Shown here piece after piece: positions 1 through 5,055 of a stretch of DNA of 7,471 nt. The DNA comes from Synergistaceae bacterium (GTDB lineage: Bacteria > Synergistota > Synergistia > Synergistales > Aminobacteriaceae). The position numbers and the translations under genes are program-made. Numbering within the stretch: the first letter of the stretch is position 1; each line of letters begins with the position of its first letter. The notes under the pieces were generated by a model, which had not been told where the DNA came from, ran no database searches, and was given only the letters and a program-made list of their open reading frames with translations. The DNA lies in assembly GCA_017448375.1 (NCBI GenBank), contig JAFSLR010000138.1:1-7471 (forward strand), read 5' to 3'.

Positions 1-1
1 A

Positions 2-670
2 ATGAATACACGCCTGGAGTTTCACGCCTCACTCACAAAAATATGGCCTTTTACGGAAGAATGGCATGATAACGCAGGCTCGCTTGGTTATTATTTCTGG
101 CAGGACTTATGGGCGGCCCGGAAAATTTTCCAGCGCAAGCCCCCGGCGCATTATGACATCGGCTCAAGGGTTGACGGCTTTATAGCTCATGTATTGCCTT
201 TCATGCCCGTAACGATGATTGATATACGCCCCTTGCCTCAGAAAGTTGAAGGCTTGAAATTTATTCAGGCGGACGCGACGAATCTTGAAGGCATTGCGGA
301 CAAGTCGATTGTTTCATTGTCGGCTTTGTGTTCTCCTGAGCATTTCGGATTAGGACGTTACGGTGATCCCGTTGACCCTGAAGCGTGTTTCAAAGCGTTT
401 GAGTCAATGCAGAGGGTCTTAGCTCCGGGGGGCCGTCTGTATATCAGCGTCCCTATTGGCGACAAAAGCGGCGTGGCTTTCAACGCTCACAGAATATTCC
501 GGCCTGAACTCGTAGCAGACACCGTGAACGAATTACGGCTCGAAGACTTTGCTGTGATTAACGGCAACGATTACATGGAACACATCAGCTTTGAGGATTT
601 CCACGCAATGAAGACGGGAATAAATTACGGCGGAAGTACTGTAGGGCTTTTCGAGTTCGTGAGAGAGTAA
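2..670 (+). CDS. DUF268 family protein, methyltransferase-like (possibly 5' partial)
   Basis: The 222-residue product resembles the DUF268 family, which has a class I SAM-methyltransferase-like layout but no assigned substrate. Visible marks, in order, are a WAARKIF segment (37-43), a motif-I-like DIGSR (52-56), an acidic residue ending the second strand in IDIRP (73-77), QADAT with Asp91, the family-typical stretch from SALCSPEH to GLGRYGDPVDP (107-126), the APGGRLYISVPIG strand (141-153) and FNAHRIF (160-166). DIGSR lacks the usual glycine-rich GxGxG loop, so SAM binding is not certain. The ATG is at base 2, so no ribosome binding site can be seen and the true start may lie upstream. The stop is followed by a hairpin, and nothing links the gene to the flagellar operon except position. 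Family members often sit near glycan or sugar-modification genes, but no such neighbour is visible here. The family call is fairly secure; the activity is not. Confidence 0.75.
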   Translation: MNTRLEFHASLTKIWPFTEEWHDNAGSLGYYFWQDLWAARKIFQRKPPAHYDIGSRVDGFIAHVLPFMPVTMIDIRPLPQKVEGLKFIQADATNLEGIADKSIVSLSALCSPEHFGLGRYGDPVDPEACFKAFESMQRVLAPGGRLYISVPIGDKSGVAFNAHRIFRPELVADTVNELRLEDFAVINGNDYMEHISFEDFHAMKTGINYGGSTVGLFEFVRE

Positions 671-674
671 AGAA

Positions 675-706
675 ATTCCCCCGGCCATATCTCAGACTGG
701 GGGAAT
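675..706. terminator. Probable bidirectional terminator between convergent genes
   Basis: ATTCCCCC (675-682) pairs perfectly with GGGGGAAT (699-706) around a 16-base loop. The hairpin begins 4 bases after the stop of the DUF268 gene and ends 15 bases before the stop of the convergent zinc-ribbon gene. On the + strand it is followed by AATTTT, and on the - strand by TTTCTTT, so either direction has only a modest T-rich tail. A second AT-only inverted repeat, AATAATT (704-710) with AATTATT (720-726), overlaps it and runs into the zinc-ribbon stop codon. The position between two converging genes supports a shared terminator. Confidence 0.65.
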
Positions 707-721
707 AATTTTCCCTGAGAA

Positions 722-976
722 TTATTTTCCGGCCTCGTCAATCGCCGCATTCATTGCACAGATCGCGCACGCTTCCTTCGCGCTGTGAACGCTCCCGCAC
801 TTAGGGCAGGTAACCATATCGCCCTCAGTAGCATAGAGCCTTATTGCGTGGCATTCGGGGCACTCATAAATATCTACGTGAACCCTGTCGGCCTTGAGGA
901 ATGAGCTTCCCATAGGATAGCCTTTTTCCCTGAGCTTTAATTCTTTCTTGCATGACGGGCACATTTTTTCTGACAT
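722..976 (-). CDS. Small double zinc-ribbon protein
   Basis: This 84-residue protein has four CxxC pairs: C6/C9, C39/C42, C57/C60 and C70/C73. The simplest reading is two zinc ribbons, one formed by the first two pairs with a 29-residue insert (about 10-38) and a tighter one formed by the last two (57-73). There is no signal peptide or membrane segment, so it should be cytosolic. The family is not one I can name, and its role could be nucleic-acid or protein binding. The ATG at 976-974 is chosen because GAAAGGTG (994-987) lies about 10 bases upstream. A longer reading from a TTG at 1009 would overlap the -10 box and is unlikely. The gene is divergent from flgM, shares the 977-1129 region with it, and ends near the terminator at 675-706. 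The many cysteines and their regular spacing make the gene convincing despite its size. Confidence 0.8.
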   Translation of the reverse strand: MSEKMCPSCKKELKLREKGYPMGSSFLKADRVHVDIYECPECHAIRLYATEGDMVTCPKCGSVHSAKEACAICAMNAAIDEAGK

Positions 977-1008
977 CTCGATACAACACCTTTCATTAAT
1001 TTTACGCA

Positions 1009-1017
1009 ATTATATCA
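1009..1017 (-). promoter_or_regulatory. Extended -10 promoter for the zinc-ribbon gene
   Basis: The - strand reads TGATATAAT here, a perfect TATAAT box (1014-1009) preceded by TGn, which is the extended -10 motif of housekeeping sigma-70 promoters. No good -35 box is visible at 16-18 bases upstream, as expected for promoters that rely on the extended -10. Transcription would start near 1002, giving a leader of about 26 bases before the ATG at 976 with room for the GAAAGGTG ribosome binding site. No + strand gene would be served by this orientation. Confidence 0.65.
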
Positions 1018-1052
1018 CGTTGAATTTTTTTGATGACTTATTCAGCTCACGT

Positions 1053-1080
1053 TAAAGATATTCCCGAAAAGCACCGAAAA
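1053..1080 (+). promoter_or_regulatory. Sigma-28 (FliA/SigD)-like promoter for flgM
   Basis: TAAA (1053-1056) is followed after 16 bases by ACCGAAAA (1073-1080). This matches 6 of 8 positions of the flagellar sigma-28 -10 element GCCGATAA, including the core CCGA. The spacing is one base longer than the usual E. coli 15 but within the 14-16 range reported for SigD. Transcription would start about 40 bases before the flgM ATG. A sigma-28 promoter here makes functional sense, because flgM encodes the inhibitor of that sigma factor. The motif is short and degenerate, so this is a candidate only. Confidence 0.5.
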
Positions 1081-1129
1081 ATTAAGCGGATTAAAAGCAT
1101 CATCATCTTTCAAGAAGGAGGAGCGTAAT

Positions 1130-1423
1130 ATGATTGGCAGAATATCAGGGCAGTATTCAGCTGAAGCCCTGAACAGAAAAAAATCACGGCCTAATGTTTC
1201 ATACAACAGCGGATCATTCACCGAGACCGATAACGCTAATATAAGCTCGTTCGGTTCACTGCTGGCAAAAGCTACGGCTGAGATGAAGAATATTCCCGAT
1301 GTCCGCGAAAACGTAGTAGCAGACTTCAAATCCAGAATAGAATCGGGCACTTACAATCCCCCGCTGGACAAGCTGGCTAATGTTCTCTACATGGCCGGAA
1401 TGTTGGAAGCTGCCGAAGCGTAA
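1130..1423 (+). CDS. flgM: FlgM, anti-sigma-28 factor
   Basis: This 97-residue protein has the normal FlgM length and its C-terminal sigma-28-binding region. That region includes a helix around FGSLLAKATAEM (41-52), then IPDVRENVV (55-63) and FKSRIESGTYNPPLDKLAN (66-84), matching the family pattern PDVR...V..LK..I..GTY....D.LA. FlgM holds sigma-28 inactive in the cytoplasm and is exported through the flagellar secretion apparatus once the hook is finished, which releases late gene expression. The N-terminal 35 residues are polar and probably disordered, as is usual for the exported part. A strong ribosome binding site, AAGGAGGAG (1115-1123), sits 6 bases before the ATG. A sigma-28-like promoter lies upstream, suggesting autoregulation. 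The flgN ATG follows 7 bases after the stop, and the flgM-flgN-flgK-flgL order supports the call. Confidence 0.93.
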   Translation: MIGRISGQYSAEALNRKKSRPNVSYNSGSFTETDNANISSFGSLLAKATAEMKNIPDVRENVVADFKSRIESGTYNPPLDKLANVLYMAGMLEAAEA

Positions 1424-1430
1424 AACTGCT

Positions 1431-1886
1431 ATGCGTAAAGATGCTGAAGAACTTATTGACGCTGTACTCGATGAGTCAGATTGCATTGATGATCTGATTG
1501 ATGTAATCCGTGAACAGCGCGAGGCTATGCGGCAGCGTGATACTGACAGCGTTAATTCCCTCATGGATGAAGCGCGTAACCTTTCGTTTGAGGCTCAGTC
1601 TCAGGAAAAACAGCGCAGTGATATAGCCGCAAGATTCGCCGCAAAATTTTCATGCGGAACAAACGCAAGCTCTTTAGCGTCAGTTATGGCAGATGACGAG
1701 AAAGAAGAATTTAACGGGGCTGTGGATAAATTAACCCAGTCCGTTTTTGTATTGAAGTCTGAAATGATGATATTAACCGGCCTTATTGACCAGCACGAAC
1801 AGTACACATCAATGCTCCTCTCAGAATGGCGCAGGCTTAACGGTGATATAGTGTCGCAGTCTGGTTCGGCTGATTTCAGGGGGTAG
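1431..1886 (+). CDS. flgN: FlgN-like chaperone for hook-associated proteins
   Basis: This 151-residue protein is mostly alpha-helical, rich in Glu, Asp, Arg and Gln. It has a long amphipathic helix from about 1 to 74, a short break around SCGTNAS (74-80), and a second helical region from about 88 to 140. That is the expected shape of FlgN, the cytosolic chaperone that binds the C-termini of FlgK and FlgL and delivers them to the export gate. FlgN sequences diverge strongly, so the call rests on length, helical pattern and position between flgM and flgK. The ATG at 1431 is preferred over an in-frame ATG at 1380, whose extra 17 residues overlap flgM and look like a shadow. No clear Shine-Dalgarno precedes 1431. 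With flgM ending 7 bases upstream, translation probably depends on coupling. flgK starts 5 bases after the stop. Confidence 0.82.
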   Translation: MRKDAEELIDAVLDESDCIDDLIDVIREQREAMRQRDTDSVNSLMDEARNLSFEAQSQEKQRSDIAARFAAKFSCGTNASSLASVMADDEKEEFNGAVDKLTQSVFVLKSEMMILTGLIDQHEQYTSMLLSEWRRLNGDIVSQSGSADFRG

Positions 1887-1891
1887 ATAAT

Positions 1892-4800
1892 ATGAGCAGT
1901 ACTTTCGGAGGACTTGAACTCGGCAGAAGCGCACTTAATGCTTTCAGGCTGGGTATGCAGACGGTCGGGCATAATATCTCCAACATGAACACGGAAGGTT
2001 ATTCCCGCCAAAGAGTGAATTACGTTACAGTTACGCCGGAGAATATTCCGGGTGTAGGCCAGCTCGGTAACGGAATGACCGTATCAAGCATTGAGAGAAT
2101 ACGCGATGAATTTCTTGACTTCCAGTTCCGCGACACTCAGTCAACATTAGGATATTGGGAGAAAATTAATGACTTGTACGAGACAATACAGAATTACATC
2201 TCAGAGCCTAATTCATCAGGAGTCCGCGCGGCAATGGATTCATTCTTCACGAACATGCAGGCGTTGCAGGAAAAGCCCGAAGATACTTCAGCGCGTCAGG
2301 CTCTCGTAACATCAGCAAATTCTATCGGCTCAATGCTGGGCAATCTCATCGACAGCTTCAATACCTACAATGAAAGCATAAATCTTGAAATCCAGCAGTC
2401 AGTTGATGACGCAAACTCAATGCTCCACACAATAGCCGCTCTCAACAAGGAAATTTACGAGGCCGAAGCCCTTAACCAGAACGCAAATGACCTCAGAGAC
2501 CAGCGCGATGTTTTAATCGACAAGCTATCGAAAATGATGGATATATCCTACAATGAGCCTAAAGAATACAACGGCGTTAAAGGCGAGTTCTTCCTCTCGG
2601 TTAATGGCCGTGTCCTTGTTCAGGGAATACACGTAAGGGAGCTCAAAGCACACGCATTTATGTGGGACAATCAGGTATATTATGATGTTCAGGTTGCGGA
2701 AAATGAGTTTGATATTGTTGACAATCCGAATATCGCTGAGGCTCTCGCTACAGGCCCTGAAGGTTCATACCAGCTTGCTGTTGACAGAATAGCGAACGGT
2801 GTCGAATGGACTGCGGGCGGCGGTAATGCTCATTGTCTCGAAACTTTTGCGGTGAAGACTTCAGATTTCGAGAACGGCGTAATCCTCAACGAGAACAGCG
2901 CAGATATACCCTACAAGTTACAGTTCAGAGTCCTTGATGACAACAAAGTGCCGAGCATTTTGACGGTTAAAATTGATGCCGTCCACTCAGACCCTAACGA
3001 CTCAACAAGCGATATTACAGGCTGGAAGCTCAGAGCGGAGAAAGACGGCGTTGCAGTTTCAGACTCAAACGGAAACACTGAGGTAACAACTTCCAGTGCT
3101 GATTTGGACATTAACGCGCTTTCGGATTTCATTAACGACATGGCCGACACAAATACAGTCGGAGTTACAGCAGAAGTTGACGGTAATTCGCTGGTCTTCA
3201 CGGCTGACTCTGAGGTCTCACCCCTCGAACTCACTGATTACTCCGGCATGTTGGGCGCGCTCACTGAGGCAAAACGCGAGCTTCTTGCCGTAAACATGCG
3301 CACAGAACCCGAAGACATTAACGACCCTCTGAACATTTCCGGCTCATTCCGCATTCAGGTGGGCACACAGGGGACTCGCGTAACATCAAAAAATTTCGGC
3401 GCAAATCCCGGAAAATACCTTCAGGAAGGCGAAATTCTCGCGGCAATCCGAAGTGATGACACAGAATCACCACGCAAGCACACTTTCAGAATCGGCGTGT
3501 CAGGGGATCAAGTCGACATCTCAGCAACTTGGAACGCATCAACAGGGAAATGGGTGTTAAGTTCGGACTTGTTCATGAGCAAGGAAGCCGGAGAAACTTT
3601 AACCGTAAAAGACTTAACCGAGTTTATGTCCTCAGTTTTCACGAAAGCAGGAAACTCCGACAACCCTGCACTTTCAGGAATGCGCGTAACTTCAGGCAAA
3701 ACATCATCAGGAACAATAACTCAGTTCTACGTTGAGTCGAAAGATAATCATCTCATCTCAATTTCTGATGTCGAAGGGAATTTAGCCGCCTCTATGGGTA
3801 TGGTTAATGACAGCCCCGTCATCACGATTGATGTTGAGAGTTCGGACAGCCTCGTAACAATCCGCAATAAAATCAACGAAAAGTATCAGGCCGAGTTCGG
3901 ACTCACTGAGCCGGAACAATGGGTTCACGCTTCAACCGATAACGGTTACCTCGAAATTTCAGCGAACGTTGCGGGCGAAGCTCAGCGCATTACCATAATG
4001 GGATCTGAAGACGGAAATATGCAGGTCTTGAGGCGACTCGGACTCACAGCAAACCAGAAAATCGCAACCGATATGACTGACTCTAACGGCGAAACTATAT
4101 ACTCATATAGGGAAGTAACTTACATTCCGCCGACAGGAGTCTCAGAGGACGCTTCATTCAGCCTGAACGGAATACGTTACCTTTCGTCCGACAACAAATT
4201 CAACATGGCCAGAAGAATCCCCGCTGAGTCGGGCGACATTCACAGCCGTTACAAGGCCACCGAATTAACCGAAGTCAACCCGGGTATGTGGCTCAACCTC
4301 AAGAGTACGGGAACAACAACAATACACGTACTTCATCACATCAAAGACGGCTCAATAAAAGGTCTCGAAGAAGCAAGAGACGAAATGATACCCAACCTTA
4401 AGTCAGAGCTTGACGAAATGGCTTACGGACTCGTGAAAACTCTCAATGCATATCAGTATTCAGGGTACGGAGTCTCCTCTGACATTAACACAACGGGAGT
4501 CGCATTCTTCAACGCTTTGGGGCAGAAATCAGGAGCCGCCGAAAGACTCAGCGTTACCGACCGTGTAGCCTATGATCCGTCCTTAATCGGTGCGGCTATG
4601 GGCAAAAAGAACGAAAACGGACTCGCTGTTTCAGGTGTAAGCGGGGGTTCTGGGGATGGCTCTAACGCTTCGAGAATGATAAACCTTAATTTCGATAAAG
4701 TTCTTGAGAACGGAACAATGAGTATCGGCGGAATTTATGACGCTATGCTCTCACAGATTGGAACGGAAGCAGGACACGCAAAGCTCATGTACACTACCGA

Positions 4801-4981
4801 AGCTACAGTGAGCGACCAGATTAATTCACAGCGTCAGGCGTGCTCAGGAGTCAATCTCGATGAAGAGCTTATGGACATTGTGATACTCAACCGCGCTTTC
4901 GGGGCAATGTCCAGATACATTACGACAATGGACGAGATGTTGAACACAATAATTAACGGTATGGGGCTTGTAGGCCGATAA
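1892..4981 (+). CDS. flgK: FlgK, hook-filament junction protein 1 (enlarged)
   Basis: FlgK is the first of two adaptor proteins joining the rigid hook to the filament, exported through the flagellar apparatus and assembled outside the cell. The N-terminus has the rod/hook-family motif in ALNAFRLGMQTVGHNISN (14-31) and NTEGYSRQR (33-41), followed by helical D1 sequence to about 215. The C-terminus carries the hallmark SGVNLDEE (985-992) and the closing amphipathic helix to G1028. At 1029 residues it is nearly twice the 547 of the E. coli protein. The extra length lies in the middle (about 300-720), in three beta-rich units that resemble Flagellin_IN modules (about 356-455, 530-637 and 643-718). 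Cysteines are at 315 and 984. The ATG is 8 bases after AGGGGG (1878-1883), which overlaps the end of flgN, and the stop is followed by an attenuator-like region before flgL. Both ends are intact, so this is a full gene. Confidence 0.95.
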   Translation: MSSTFGGLELGRSALNAFRLGMQTVGHNISNMNTEGYSRQRVNYVTVTPENIPGVGQLGNGMTVSSIERIRDEFLDFQFRDTQSTLGYWEKINDLYETIQNYISEPNSSGVRAAMDSFFTNMQALQEKPEDTSARQALVTSANSIGSMLGNLIDSFNTYNESINLEIQQSVDDANSMLHTIAALNKEIYEAEALNQNANDLRDQRDVLIDKLSKMMDISYNEPKEYNGVKGEFFLSVNGRVLVQGIHVRELKAHAFMWDNQVYYDVQVAENEFDIVDNPNIAEALATGPEGSYQLAVDRIANGVEWTAGGGNAHCLETFAVKTSDFENGVILNENSADIPYKLQFRVLDDNKVPSILTVKIDAVHSDPNDSTSDITGWKLRAEKDGVAVSDSNGNTEVTTSSADLDINALSDFINDMADTNTVGVTAEVDGNSLVFTADSEVSPLELTDYSGMLGALTEAKRELLAVNMRTEPEDINDPLNISGSFRIQVGTQGTRVTSKNFGANPGKYLQEGEILAAIRSDDTESPRKHTFRIGVSGDQVDISATWNASTGKWVLSSDLFMSKEAGETLTVKDLTEFMSSVFTKAGNSDNPALSGMRVTSGKTSSGTITQFYVESKDNHLISISDVEGNLAASMGMVNDSPVITIDVESSDSLVTIRNKINEKYQAEFGLTEPEQWVHASTDNGYLEISANVAGEAQRITIMGSEDGNMQVLRRLGLTANQKIATDMTDSNGETIYSYREVTYIPPTGVSEDASFSLNGIRYLSSDNKFNMARRIPAESGDIHSRYKATELTEVNPGMWLNLKSTGTTTIHVLHHIKDGSIKGLEEARDEMIPNLKSELDEMAYGLVKTLNAYQYSGYGVSSDINTTGVAFFNALGQKSGAAERLSVTDRVAYDPSLIGAAMGKKNENGLAVSGVSGGSGDGSNASRMINLNFDKVLENGTMSIGGIYDAMLSQIGTEAGHAKLMYTTEATVSDQINSQRQACSGVNLDEELMDIVILNRAFGAMSRYITTMDEMLNTIINGMGLVGR

Positions 4982-5009
4982 TTTTTACGGAAACCCGTTG
5001 GACAATTCA

Positions 5010-5040
5010 CCCTCCTGAAGGAACGGGAGGGCATTTTTTT
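5010..5040 (+). terminator. Intrinsic terminator between flgK and flgL
   Basis: CCCTCCTG (5010-5017) pairs with CGGGAGGG (5024-5031) over 8 bp with one T-G wobble and a 6-base loop (AAGGAA). It is followed by CA and seven Ts (5034-5040). This is a canonical rho-independent terminator, 28 bases after the flgK stop. It is unexpected because flgL starts only 15 bases after the last T, with no visible promoter between them. Transcripts must therefore read through in part, or flgL is deliberately made at a lower level than flgK. Confidence 0.8.
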
Positions 5041-5042
5041 AC

Positions 5043-5047
5043 AGGAG
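5043..5047 (+). promoter_or_regulatory. Ribosome binding site that decides the flgL start
   Basis: AGGAG lies 8 bases before the ATG at 5056 but only 2 bases before an in-frame ATG at 5050. The usual 5-9 base spacing favours 5056. It is also complementary to CTCCTG within the upstream terminator stem. Confidence 0.7.
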
Positions 5048-5055
5048 TGATGAAA

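Larger units (their letters stand above)
4987..5047 (+). promoter_or_regulatory. Possible attenuator between flgK and flgL
   Basis: Four mutually exclusive pairings can be drawn in this 61-base region. ACGG (4987-4990) pairs with CCGT (4995-4998). CCCGTT (4994-4999) pairs with AACGGG (5022-5027). CCCTCCTG (5010-5017) pairs with CGGGAGGG (5024-5031), which is the terminator. CTCCTG (5012-5017) pairs with CAGGAG (5042-5047), the flgL ribosome binding site. The second would block the terminator, the first would free it, and the terminator stem would in turn free the ribosome binding site. A ribosome stopping on the flgK stop codon (4979-4981) would cover the first element. The pairings are read directly, but a switch is inference. 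The terminator stem is clearly the strongest alternative, so the region may simply terminate. Confidence 0.35.

Noticed and set aside
977..1009. An 11-residue N-terminal extension of the zinc-ribbon protein from a TTG at 1009.
   Set aside because: The TTG overlaps the TATAAT box, which would leave the codon outside the transcript, and the ATG at 976 has a good ribosome binding site.
1042..1350. A 102-codon open frame on the - strand across the flgM region, with hydrophobic and serine-rich content.
   Set aside because: It overlaps a clear flgM on the other strand, lacks a recognisable domain, and would cover the flgM promoter and ribosome binding site.
1380..1430. An upstream in-frame start for flgN at 1380.
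   Set aside because: The added 17 residues overlap the end of flgM in another frame, have no FlgN character and have no better ribosome binding site.
1256..2011. Two - strand open frames of about 100-136 codons over flgM, flgN and the start of flgK.
   Set aside because: Both are antisense to well-supported genes, with low-complexity serine/arginine-rich or unrecognisable products.
2911..3735. Short open frames on both strands inside flgK (for example 2911-3234 -, 3096-3293 +, 3508-3699 -, 3529-3735 +).
   Set aside because: They lie fully inside the continuous flgK frame and their products show no domain; they are shadows.
4834..5034. A - strand open frame across the end of flgK and the terminator.
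   Set aside because: It is antisense to the highly conserved FlgK C-terminus and runs through the terminator hairpin, with no recognisable product.
5050..5055. An flgL start two codons earlier at the ATG at 5050.
   Set aside because: It would sit only 2 bases after AGGAG; the ATG at 5056 has an 8-base spacing and gives the usual short FlgL N-terminus.
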